From Plutella xylostella (lineage: Eukaryota > Arthropoda > Insecta > Lepidoptera > Plutellidae), in NCBI RefSeq assembly GCF_932276165.1, contig NC_063997.1:2552001-2616000 (forward strand): a stretch of 64,000 nucleotides of DNA, given 5' to 3'. The position numbers and the translations under genes are program-made. Shown here one piece after another: positions 34,228 to 44,250 of the stretch. Each line of letters starts with the position of its first letter. Position 1 is the stretch's first letter. The notes beneath the pieces were generated by a model, which was given only the letters and a program-made list of their open reading frames with translations, searched no databases and had not been told where the DNA came from.

Positions 34228-34345
34228 ACAAAGGTTGTCTGGCAAAGATCGCTTTTAGTGATAAGACCGCCTTTTGTACCCTAATTAATTTTTTGTTAAT
34301 TTTATTATTCTGTTTTTGTGTACAAATAAAGTCTATTCTATCTAT
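34228..34345 (+). mobile_element. LINE 3'-UTR fragment
   Basis: CAAAGGTTGTCTGGCAAAG and GATAAGACCGCC are shared with the 3' UTR of the LINE at 8400-9838 (about 9705-9830). It ends in AATAAAG and a TCTATC-type tail. It is a strongly 5'-truncated copy of the same or a related family. Confidence 0.75.
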
Positions 34346-34680
34346 ATAAGCCGGATTAGGTACACAAAATTAACCAACTGTGAAAAATGAATAAAATATA
34401 CCGTCTTACAAAACCGGAAGCACGATTTGTGTCCCTTTTGCCTCCAAGGAGATTGTATCACAATAAGAAATGGAATGAAAAACACGCCGTTGGCTCCTGA
34501 ATACCATCTAGAAGGTTCTCTAATAAGATAAAAGAAAATCTGCGGAGCTAGAGGTACATTGGAAAATCTGTTTTACCGTATTCAGATAAGGACTATAAGA
34601 CGGGCGTCAGTGCCAGTGCCTTTGGGGATTTCGGCAATCTTCTGAAGGTTTGAGCCTGGACGTGTCGTGAATGATACCAA

Positions 34681-34864
34681 TTATCTTGTCTTCGTCGAAG
34701 AGATTTATTTTAACTTATTCTTTTACCATGTAGTAGCCCTGCTACGCCCGAACGTAGGTACCGCACATAGTTTCAGCGTCAGAGAGAGAAAGAAAGTGAA
34801 ACTGGTTCCTCACTTCCCTCTCCTCGACCCGACGCTGCCTGTTTCAGTCGGTGAGGTGCCAGCT
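34681..34864 (+). repeat. DIRS left inverted terminal repeat
   Basis: It starts TTATCTTGTCTTCGTCG and ends GAGGTGCCAGCT. Its reverse complement is at 43051-43234. It includes GTCAGAGAGAGAAAGAAAG and probably the promoter. Confidence 0.85.
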
Positions 34865-34952
34865 CCATTCTTGTCCGTGCGCGCGCGGCGAACGCACATA
34901 GCCTAAAAATATTTTTCTTAACCGTATTTATTTAAAAGTTTCTGTTTGAAAA

Positions 34953-36715
34953 ATGCCAAAAAGAAAACATGAAGAAGACAGTGAACAAAGATATCTGCGA
35001 AAGTTAAAGAAGTACGAGGAAAAACTTCTTTCTAAACGGAAAAAACGCCAAAGTCGCGTGATATATTCTAGTGACGAAGATATTGCAGAAATTGAAGGTA
35101 AGATTTCAATTTTAAAGATAAAATCTTTTTACATTTTTTGCTCACATTACAACTGGTTTTTAACACATGATTACAATGTATTAGAATATTGCTATTCGTC
35201 ATATTGACGATTACATCGAAATATTGACCGTGATTTATTATAGAAGCTTATAGCTGACAATTTATTATATTAAATGAAGTATTTTTCATTGCATTTATTT
35301 TATCTAGTCGCATATTTCATTATATTAATGAAAAAGTATTTAATCGTTTCTTTGCATTGCTTTTATTTTGCCTAGTTGCATATTGCAAAATGTAAAGGAT
35401 TTACACATTGTAAACCAATTAGACTATCTTTGCTAAGCTTTATCTAACTTATGTGCTGCGGCAAACCATTACGTGACTTATAGCCACAGTAATGTAACCC
35501 AATTACATATTGTAATTTGTAAGCTTGTCTCGCTCCTTACCTAAGTTTGTTTTATGCTGTGGGAATCGTTTGTTTCGGCGAAAAAATGATTCTACCTACA
35601 TAGCTTATTAAATATATTATTATTTTTTGCTTTATTATTTTTTGCTCTTTTCAGAGCATTACAATAACGAAGAAATATCAGCCGATGTACATAATATGGC
35701 AGATGTCGATAATAACGACTTAACCGACCATATTTTCGAAGGTGAATCAATCCCAACAATAAATTTGAGTGAAGAGGATACTCAAAAAGAAGGCCAGGAT
35801 GAATCTATAAGACCTTCATTATCATCAGTAGTTAATCAAGTTAACAACGATGCTGGACCAAGTCAAGATATCGAAGCCGAAGAAGACGTCTATGACGCTG
35901 AATTACTTCGCGCTCTGGGTAATTTCGAACCAGAAGAAGTTATTTGGGGCCCAAATATCCACGACGATATCAGTAAAAGACTACAATATATTTTGCAAAA
36001 CGGTTTAAAAAAAGAAACCAAAGAGGAACTGATAAAAAAATATTTATTTCCAAGCAATATGCAGTTTGCGAAGGCTCCCTCTCTAAACCCGGAGGTAACT
36101 TCCATGTTGAACGACCAATATAAAAACCGAGACAAGCTAATGCTGAGTAAACAAAATCAGCTGGGAAGTGCACTATCTGCGTTAGGAGGTGCAATGACCT
36201 CGCTTTTGAAAAAGAACCCCAACATATCAGACATTGTGCGCTCCTTGAACGACTGCGCGCAAATAATTGCTGACTCACACTTTGCCGAGACCTACACGCG
36301 AAGATCTCTCATAATACCATTGGCCGAAAAATCATTAATAGAACCCTTGAAGGATACTAAAAGAGATCAGTATTTGTTCGGCGATAAACTTTCCAGTTTA
36401 GTGACCAATTCAAAAGGAATAAAAAAAACTGGTAATATGATACAAGCCGGTAATTTAAACTGGAGAAGACAACCCAATCGGGAACGATACAAAAATCAAC
36501 AAATGTCAAACAGACCCAGCGGACAGCGAACATCTCAATATTTGAATTCGAACCGGCGGCGATACCCATACCCACCACCGCCTCCGCCTCCGGGGCGCCG
36601 AGCCGTGCCCCAGCTGCCGCCTCCACCGCCGCCGCCGCCGCCGGGCCGACGTCAGCTCGCGCAGGCGACGAATGTCCCCCGCCGCCAGCCCTACAACAGG
36701 CCCCCTCAACTGTAG
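34953..36715 (+). CDS. gag: DIRS gag-like protein with a probable intron
   Basis: The first exon (34953-35097) encodes MPKRKHEEDSEQRYLRKLKK and a basic helical stretch ending EDIAEIE. A donor GTAAGATTT follows. An acceptor (TTGCTCTTTTCAG, ending 35654) restores the frame with EHYNNEEISADV and continues to TAG at 36713-36715. The middle (GNFEPEEVIWGPNI, ALGGAMTSLLKK) matches the general style of DIRS gag, though no domain is certain. The C-terminus is basic with two proline runs (YPYPPPPPPPGRR). Without splicing the first exon runs into stops, so an intron inside the retroelement is the simplest reading. The alternative is a start inside the second part. Confidence 0.7.
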
Positions 36716-36889
36716 ACATCGTGGCGCCGACGCCGCCGCCGCCGACTCCTCTACTTACGCAGGTATATGCCGGGCGTTTACAATACTATATTAGTGCATG
36801 GAGTGATCTCACACATGATGAATTCATACTATCAACTGTAAGAGGCTACAAAATTCCTTTACTTGAAATTCCTAACCAAAATTGTAATA

Positions 36890-38536
36890 CACTCGCGAGC
36901 AACCAAATCGACTCAAGCCTTGACGGCGCAAACATACATTAATACAAGTAAAATTATGAATAGAAATAATAAAAATGATATGTCATTTAAAAGCTTAAGA
37001 TGTCAGCTTTAATTTGATATCATTATTATTGAAATCCATTCATCATTTTTGAAATAAATGATGTCTGAACGCAATTGTAGGAAAAACGGGAATTTAGGAA
37101 AAAAGGGTATGGGTATCGTATTATACAAATTAAACAAAAAATGTTAAGATAAAAATTTATTTATTTAAATCAATACTTTGTATTGCCCCCTCTTGCCCTA
37201 ATTACAGCCTGCAGCCTGTTTCTCATAGACCTTATCAACTTTTTGACAGTTTCCTGAGGAATGCCGTCCCACTCCTCTAATAAAGCTGTCTTCAGCTCGT
37301 CCACGCTTGCAGGGACTGGATTCCTGGCCCGAACTCTTCTTTTGAGCTCGTCCCATAAGTGTTCGATGGGATTCAGGTCAGGACTGAGCGCAGGCCAGTC
37401 CATCGTGCGCAATTCCTTCTCTCTCAGAAACTGCCGACTGACTCGTGCCGTGTGGCAGCGGGCATTGTCGTGCATTAGCACGAAGTCTTCACCGACAAAT
37501 TCTGCATAGGGCACAACATGACCGAGTAGAATGTCGGTGATGTACCGATCAGCTGTTAACCCGCCTCCTCGGCCGCCTCCAGGCACGAAAACAAGTGCGG
37601 TTTTTCCCTCTAGAGAAATACCAGCCCACATCATGCAGGAACCGCCGCCATATGCTACTGTTTCAGCGAAACAACATTGGGCAAATCGTTCCCCCGGACG
37701 CCGGTAGACCCGGCCTCTCCTGTCACTGCCATGCAGACACACTCTGCACTCATCAGTAAACAGGACCGACCGCCATTGCGCAATGCTCCAATCGAGATGC
37801 TCTCGAGCAAACTGAAGACGCGCTTGTCGGTGGCCTGCAGTCAATTTGGGGCCTGATGCAGGTCTTTTTGGTGTCAAGTTGGCTTCCTTCAAGCGTCTTC
37901 TCACTGTCCACTCGCTGACAGCCACTTGTCGTACACGTCTCAGTTCTTGCTGCACATCAACGCCCGTAAGGTGTCGATTGCGCAGCGAGGTTGAGACAAT
38001 GAAGCGGTCGTCTCTCTCTGAAGTGCAGCGGTGGCGGCCCGTTCTTGGTCTTCGATTGAAGGCACCAGTCTCTTGGAACCGTCTGTATACTCGGGATACA
38101 GCAGACTGGCTCAAGTGGAGCTGGGCAGCGACTGCTCGCTGACTTAACCCTTGTTGCAGCAAGGCAACAACTTGAGCAGCTTCTTCTGGTGTGGTATCCA
38201 TGGGTTTGCGAAAACAAGGAATACAATGCAACGAGATGTGTACCGGTCAACTTGCAACAAGCGACTGATAAGGTACACCGGATGTGGAAAGGTTTTATAG
38301 CGGGATCAGGTAGCGCAAGGCGTGGATTCCTAATGAGGTAATTAACACTGACGGGCAATTAAAATGCGTCATTAAATCTGCGCTTAGTTTTTTTTTATGG
38401 TATTGATCTTAATTGAAAGCCTAATTCTTCAGCTTTCGAATGACATATCACTTTTATATTTACCATTTATCGTTTTAGGAAAATCAATGTATATGTGCGC
38501 CGTGAAGGCTTGAGTCGATTTGGTTGCTCGCGAGTG
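36890..38536 (-). mobile_element. Tc1 transposon, copy 2 (1647 bp), inside DIRS pol
   Basis: It has the same length, ends and encoded protein as copy 1 but the opposite orientation, with TA on both sides (36888-36889 and 38537-38538). The stretches I compared (about 170 bp of each end) are identical to copy 1. It is younger than the DIRS element it interrupts. Confidence 0.95.
37170..38201 (-). CDS. Tc1 transposase (DD34E), second copy
   Basis: 343 residues, with the same sequence as the protein at 30354-31385: helix-turn-helix region, LFTDECRV, MHDNARCH and PIEHLW with the 34-residue spacing. No stops. Two intact identical genes in one window point to a currently or very recently active family. 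Confidence 0.95.
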   Translation of the reverse strand: MDTTPEEAAQVVALLQQGLSQRAVAAQLHLSQSAVSRVYRRFQETGAFNRRPRTGRHRCTSERDDRFIVSTSLRNRHLTGVDVQQELRRVRQVAVSEWTVRRRLKEANLTPKRPASGPKLTAGHRQARLQFAREHLDWSIAQWRSVLFTDECRVCLHGSDRRGRVYRRPGERFAQCCFAETVAYGGGSCMMWAGISLEGKTALVFVPGGGRGGGLTADRYITDILLGHVVPYAEFVGEDFVLMHDNARCHTARVSRQFLREKELRTMDWPALSPDLNPIEHLWDELKRRVRARNPVPASVDELKTALLEEWDGIPQETVKKLIRSMRNRLQAVIRARGGNTKY

Positions 38537-39540
38537 TAGTTATCCTTTAAGAAATTATTCAACGTTAGAATCTCACAATATGCAGAAAGAAATATCAAAA
38601 TTACTTAAAATAGGCGCTATAAAAAAATGTAAATCTTGTCAAGGCCAGTTCATTTCTGACATTTTTCTTGTACCTAAAAGCGATGGTTCAAATAGGTTTA
38701 TTTTAAATTTGAAAAAATTCAACAAATATGTTTCTACGGAGCATTTTAAGATGGAAGACATTAGAACCGCAACAAAACTGTTAGCTGAGAATGATTACAT
38801 GGCTAATATCGACCTTAAAGACGCGTATCTTTTTCTTCCGATATTAGAGGACCATAGAAAGTACTTACGGTTTATATTTAAAGGAAACCTATATGAATTT
38901 ACAGCTTTACCCTTTGGCCTCTCCTCAGCGCCATTTATATTCACAAAAATTATGCAACCTGTGTTTTTGAAACTAAGATCAGATGGCTTAAGGTCCGTTA
39001 GGTACTTAGATGACGCGCTTTGTATAGGAAAGACCAAAGAGGACTGCCTGAAAAATATTAACGAAACAATCAAATGTTTGACTAGCCTAGGATTCATAAT
39101 AAATTATAAAAAAAGTTCATTGACGCCAAGTAAACGGTGTAAATTTTTAGGATTCATATTAGACTCCGAAAAAATGACACTGGAATTGCCAAATGATAAG
39201 AAACATAAAATACTTAATATGGTTAAGTCCGTAATGGCACAAAAACAAATGAAAATTCGCGATTTTGCTAGTTTCTTAGGTACACTTACAGCAGCTTGCC
39301 CCGCCGTTGAATACGGCTGGTCGCATACAAAATCTTTAGAGAGGTGTAAATACTTAGCACTATTGTGTGATGATGATTACAACAAAGTAATGACTTTATC
39401 TTCTCATATACGTGAAGATCTGCATTGGTGGAAAAATACCATTTTAAATGCACAAAAATCAATTACATCTCCTAAATACGTTCTGGAGATATTCACAGAC
39501 GCATCGATGACAGGGTGGGGAGCTATGTGTAATAACAATA

Positions 39541-41007
39541 CAGGGTGTTAACTAGAATGCGTTTGAGCGGGAAATGGGGGTTAGTATTAGTCTAACCAAG
39601 CACGTTTCTAAGAAAAAAAACATCAGAATCTCGAATATTTATGTTTAAAGTCTAAAGTAAAGTGGAAAGTTTTACCTTAATCAAAAACATGGTCACCCTA
39701 CACAAACACATAACCAATGAGACATTCGATTGCAAAAGAACACACACTGTAAATTTGTTATCAACTTCACTTTTCATAATTTATTTGATGTAACTATGAT
39801 TGTAATTAATTACACAGTAGGTGATAACAATTATTAAATAAAATTTAAATTATTCATGGTGATTAATGACATACTAATCAACAATTAAACAGCTGACTGT
39901 CATAAAGTTTGATAGATCGTACAGAATATAATTTATGACTTTCTAGGAGCTCAGAACAATAATTACTTAAACCTTTTTACTCAGAATAAGGTAAGCGTTT
40001 AGTATTCACCCTTGATACTCACCACATTTTATTTTTCTTTTATTACCTAAAGATGCGTACAGACCGGCCCAACGAACGCCCACCGATGGACATTTAGCAT
40101 ACATAATACAGGGGCAGATTGAGCAACGAAGGTCAACGAAACCCGTTCGTTGGCGTTCGTTTGGCCGGTCTGTATGCAGCTAAAGATAAAAGACCACAAT
40201 GCATAACAGGATGATAACAGGGTCTACTTCAATGACGAATTGGTTTACTTACACTCGCTCATCTCGATTTGTGTTGTGTACTTGCGATTGAGACGTCTTT
40301 GATGACGAATAGTACGGAAATCCTCATAATAAGTATGGCCTCACTTTAAATACCAGTAGAATAATAACAATCTCGCGTATCATAACCATCGAGTATTTAT
40401 GATAGTCATTACCTTCTCTGTGGATCTAGTCTGTCAGTCAGTCATTGTTGTTTACTTGTTTACAATCATTTTTTACAATTATTATCTAAAAGGGAAAAGG
40501 TACCTACAATTCTATCTTTTGATTACCAAGCCTTGTTCCTCATTTCGTTTTATGTTGTGCTGTGCTGTGAATACGTGTGACCTATGTTATGAAGCATAAA
40601 ATGAAAATGTTCTGTATTCATAAAAGATAATTGTGTATCAATAAAGTGATACTTATGGAGTAAAATGAAATGTCTACAATGGATTGGGTACTTTGAGTAC
40701 CCAAAATCTCGGTAGGTACCTTGACGATGTGGCTCCACGAGTGTGGTGCAGATGCACGCATACTTTTTTATTGACCTTGGCTTTGAATTGTTTGGCCTTG
40801 ATCTTGGCTTTCAAGTTCATGGTCATTCTGTCAAACGTACCTAAACCTGAATAGGGTGACTATGAAATTTTAAAATGTACTAAATAAAACTGTTTTATGT
40901 TGGTCAGCTTAAAGCAAATAAAATACGTTTTTTTATGTCTTATCGTGTTCAGTATCATCAGCTGTATCTACCATTTCCCGCTCCAACGCAATTAAGTTAA
41001 CACCCTG
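39541..41007. mobile_element. 1.47-kb TA-targeting MITE inside DIRS pol
   Basis: The ends CAGGGTGTTAACT and AGTTAACACCCTG are inverted; the similarity continues inward (GCGTTTGAGCGGGAAATGG against CCATTTCCCGCTCCAACGC). TA lies on both sides (39539-39540, 41008-41009). No frame resembles a transposase. It carries a nested hAT-type MITE at 40055-40179. Confidence 0.85.
40055..40179. repeat. hAT-type MITE nested in the 1.47-kb MITE
   Basis: 125 bp with ends CGTACAGACCGGCC and GGCCGGTCTGTATG. It is flanked by an exact 8-bp direct repeat CTAAAGAT (40047-40054 and 40180-40187), the target duplication length of hAT elements. Confidence 0.85.
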
Positions 41008-41733
41008 TAGAACTGGGGGCCAATGGACGGCCGAGGAAGGTGAACATCACATCAACTACCTAGAGCTACTTGCTGTTTACTTCGGTCTACGGTCATTTGC
41101 CAATGATTATTCCAAATGTGACATTCTCCTCCGGGTAGATAACACAACAGCTATATCATACATAAATAGAATGGGAGGCGTGCAATTTACTCACCTTAAC
41201 AAGATAGCAAAAATGATATGGGATTGGTGTGAAGCTAGAAATATTTATATTTTTGCATCCTATATTAAATCAAAATTAAATGTAGAAGCGGACGCCGAGT
41301 CCAGAAAGATTAACATTGACACAGAGTGGCAATTGTGTGATCAGGCTTACACTTCTATTACAAAATCGTTTGGTGAACCAAATATTGATCTTTTTGCATC
41401 CAGAATAAATGCAAAATGTACTAAATATATATCATGGAAGAGGGATCCATTTGCATATGATATCGACGCATTTACAATTAACTGGCAAAAACACAACTTT
41501 TATGCATTCCCGCCTTTTTCGTTGATATTAAAGGTCCTTAATAAAATTATATCCGACCGAGCGTGCGGGATTGTCGTCGTACCATACTGGCCTTCACAGC
41601 CATGGTACCCACTCTTTATGTCCCTCAGTATCAGTGAAATAATGATTATTCCACCTCACAAACATCTTCTTTCCTCTACCTTCAGGCACACACACCCCCT
41701 ACATGCACACCTTTCCCTGGCGGTGAGTGTGTT

Positions 41734-42678
41734 ATGCGGGAAGCATTCGCCAGGCAGCTCATCCCACAGTCAGCTATACAAGTAATGGCTTCTTCAATAA
41801 CTTCCAGTACCAAATCACAATATGCTAGTAGTTGGAAGTCATGGTGGAATTATTGTATAAAACACAATCTTGATTTTTATAATGTTGAAGAAAATGATCT
41901 CCTAAATTTTTTGTCTGATTGTTATAATAAAGGGTCAAATTATGGTACATTAAACTGTCATAGGTCGGCAATTGCATTTATTAGCACTAATAATAAGATA
42001 GGTGATAGCGATAAATTAAAGAGGTTCTTTAAAGGAGTTTTTAAATTAAGGCCAGTGTTCCCAAAATATAATGTCACATGGGACCCGAATATTGTATTCA
42101 ATTACTACAATGATTTGCCTAATGATAATCTGAATTTGGAAATGCTAACCAGAAAATTAGTCATTCTGTTAGCTCTTGCATCGGGTCAACGTACACAAAC
42201 ATTGTCACTTATTAGAATAAGTAATATTAAGAAACTTAATGACAGGGTAATAATAACAATAACAGATATTATAAAAACCTCGGGGATTGGTCGCATTCAA
42301 CCCATTCTTAACTTGCCTTATTTTCTTGCAAATACAAAAATATGTCCAGCAACTACATTAAATGTTAACATAGATAAGACATCCACGCACAGAACACCAG
42401 ATAGTGATAAGTTATTATTAACATTTAAGAAACCATATAGATCTGCCACAAGCCAGACTATTGCACGATGGATTAAGAAAACTCTTGCTGAATGTGGTGT
42501 TGATACTAATATGTTTAGTGCTCACAGCACTCGTCACGCCAGCACTTCCGCAGCCCTTCGATCAGGAATCAGCGTAGACGTAATCCGTCGTACAGCAGGC
42601 TGGTCGGCTCAGTCATCAGTATTTGCAAACTTCTACAATAGACCGATTCAAAATTGTGTAAATTCATTGATTAATTGA
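41734..42678 (+). CDS. DIRS tyrosine recombinase
   Basis: 314 residues. The N-terminal SAM-like domain reads SSTKSQYASSWKSWWNYC. The catalytic part has the first Arg in LASGQRTQTLSLI, the HxxR box in AHSTRHASTSAAL, a Trp/His-region GWSAQSS, and the nucleophile Tyr in FANFYNRP. Tyrosine recombinases integrate the circular DIRS DNA without a target duplication. The frame is intact and overlaps the end of pol by 52 bp in another frame, the usual DIRS arrangement. Confidence 0.92.
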   Translation: MREAFARQLIPQSAIQVMASSITSSTKSQYASSWKSWWNYCIKHNLDFYNVEENDLLNFLSDCYNKGSNYGTLNCHRSAIAFISTNNKIGDSDKLKRFFKGVFKLRPVFPKYNVTWDPNIVFNYYNDLPNDNLNLEMLTRKLVILLALASGQRTQTLSLIRISNIKKLNDRVIITITDIIKTSGIGRIQPILNLPYFLANTKICPATTLNVNIDKTSTHRTPDSDKLLLTFKKPYRSATSQTIARWIKKTLAECGVDTNMFSAHSTRHASTSAALRSGISVDVIRRTAGWSAQSSVFANFYNRPIQNCVNSLIN

Positions 42679-42883
42679 TCAAGTTGTTGTAAATAATATA
42701 ATTAAGTAGTTATAATAAGTATTGAGCAAATAAATGATTCAATATGGATTAACCTTGTTTATATTTCTTTAAGTAGATATATACATTATACTCACAGCTA
42801 AAATAAAACTATACTTAACAACATTGTTTATTTGAGGTACCAACTCCAAACATCTACATGGTAAAAGAATAAGTTAAAATAAA

Positions 42884-42975
42884 TCTCGGAAGACGAAGAC
42901 AAGATAATTTTATGATCAAACGAACTTACCTTAAGTGAAGTTCGATCATAATTATCTTGTCTTCGTCGAAGAGAT
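42884..42975 (+). repeat. DIRS internal complementary region
   Basis: GACGAAGACAAGATAA, then TTTATGATCAAACG, AAGTGAAGTTCGATC and ATTATCTTGTCTTCGTCG read as the reverse complement of the element's right end (43220-43279) fused to its left end (34679-34700). This template region lets the ends be completed during replication. Confidence 0.88.
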
Positions 42976-43050
42976 TTAAAGTCCCTCCCAACCCATACCC
43001 AAAAGTAAAACAATGTTGTTAATACTTAGGCTCTCTCTCTGAAATAATGA

Positions 43051-43234
43051 AGCTGGCACCTCACCGACTGAAACAGGCAGCGTCGGGTCGAGGAGAGGGA
43101 AGTGAGGAACCAGTTTCACTTTCTTTCTCTCTCTGACGCTGAAACTATGTGCGGTACCTACGTTCGGGCGTAGCAGGGCTACTACATGGTAAAAGAATAA
43201 GTTAAAATAAATCTCTTCGACGAAGACAAGATAA
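43051..43234 (-). repeat. DIRS right inverted terminal repeat
   Basis: Reverse complement of 34681-34864. The extra right-end sequence (TTATGATCGAACTTCAC onward) continues to about 43279. Confidence 0.85.
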
Positions 43235-43279
43235 TTATGATCGAACTTCACTTAAGGTAAGTTCGTTTGATCATAAAAT

Positions 43280-44007
43280 AATAAATTGTTCGTATACCTA
43301 CAAGCATGTTTGGTAATTCTACTGGAGTTGTCTGAGTAAAGAAGTGGACATAAAGTACCTAATACTAGCTTACGATCTGACGATACAAAGAGTAAAACTA
43401 GGTACCACCTAGCCAGATTAGCCTAGTAAGGCCTAGTAACAATCAAAGACACTTTGTAGTCGTAAAGTTAGTATTGGTCTATGGTTAAGTGGTCCATTCA
43501 TGCACTTATACCCTCAGTGATCACTGGCACTGCTGGTCCTACTGAACTGGGAAATCCCCAAATGAAAAAGACAGTTATTGCGAAGTCTATGTAATGGTTA
43601 CTTCTGTAGAAGTTATTTATTCCTTGAAAACTATGTAACGTTTATTTTCATTCCATAGAACAAACAAGAGGTACATATAAAAAATGAATATGGGATATGT
43701 TTAGAGGACACTGAATATCAACAGGCAGGTAGAGGTAAGTATACTTAGATACATACAGGTTGGACTTTTTGCCTGAAATTCACTATGCCAACCCCGCTTG
43801 AAACACCTCTTACTTAGCTACATTAATAAAAGAACATCTATAAAGAAGTTTCAAGTGCCATTACTTAACCGAAACAACCTCTTACTTTAGAAGGCAGGAG
43901 GGGCGGAATGGTAGGTACATAGATAAAGTTCGGTATAATACAATTATACCGATACCGATATCCCCCCCTCCACTTTATTAACAGTACCTTAATATATATA
44001 TAATATA
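43280..44007. other. Gene-free flank right of DIRS
   Basis: Repetitive-looking but unassigned DNA; no frame of note. Confidence 0.4.
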
Positions 44008-44250
44008 CTAGCTGTTCCCGCGCGCATCGCTTCGCCTTAAAAAGTTTTCCCGTGGGAATTCCGGGATAAAAAGTAGCCTATGTTCTTTCCCAGGGTCTAG
44101 ACCGCATGTATACCAAATTTCATTCAAATCCGTTCAGTAGTTTTGGCGTGAAAGAGTAACAGACAGACAGACAGACAGACACACAGACAGACACAGTTAC
44201 TTTCGCATTTATAATATTAGTTAGGATTAGGATTAGGATTAGGATTATTT
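44008..44250 (+). mobile_element. LINE/SINE 3' fragment with ACAG and GATTAG tails
   Basis: AGCTGTTCCCGCGCGC, GTTTTCCCGTGGGAATTCC and CAAATCCGTTCAGTAGTTTT are phrases common in lepidopteran genomes as a non-LTR 3' region. An (ACAG)n tract and then (GATTAG)4 follow. No coding. Confidence 0.6.

Larger units (their letters stand above)
36721..41785 (+). pseudogene. pol: DIRS pol (RT, RNase H, C-terminal domain), split by two insertions
   Basis: Three pieces on the plus strand: 36721-36887, 38539-39538 and 41010-41785. They hold an RT with ALPFGLSSAPFIFTKIM and YLDDAL, an RNase H with IFTDASMTGWGA and LELLAVYFGL, and the DIRS-specific tail with NIDLFASRINAKCTKYISW and FYAFPPFSLILKVL. A Tc1 (36890-38536) and a MITE (39541-41007) interrupt it, each at a TA. 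The reading frame on either side of each insert agrees, so pol was open when they arrived. The frame is also open upstream into the end of gag (QQAPSTVDIVAP), suggesting an overlapping gag-pol. The last 52 bp overlap the recombinase frame. Confidence 0.85.
34679..43279 (+). mobile_element. DIRS-type tyrosine-recombinase retrotransposon
   Basis: Inverted terminal repeats of 184 bp lie at 34681-34864 and 43051-43234, and the right end carries a further 45 bp or so. The internal complementary region (about 42884-42975) is the reverse complement of the right end joined to the left end, the hallmark of DIRS elements, which replicate through a circle and do not duplicate the target. It encodes gag, RT/RNase H with a DIRS C-terminal domain, and a tyrosine recombinase. 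About 5.5 kb would remain without the two inserted DNA transposons, a normal DIRS size. The joining point is ambiguous by three bases (AAT) shared by both ends. Confidence 0.9.

Noticed and set aside
36357..36719. Minus-strand Ala/Arg-rich frame
   Set aside because: Antisense shadow of the proline-rich end of DIRS gag.
37261..38142. Short plus-strand frames inside Tc1 copy 2
   Set aside because: They are the complement of the transposase gene; the same frames appear in mirror position in copy 1.
44222..44250. Telomere repeat (TTAGG)n
   Set aside because: The unit is six bases (GATTAG), only about four copies, and forms the tail of a non-LTR fragment; insect telomeres use TTAGG.
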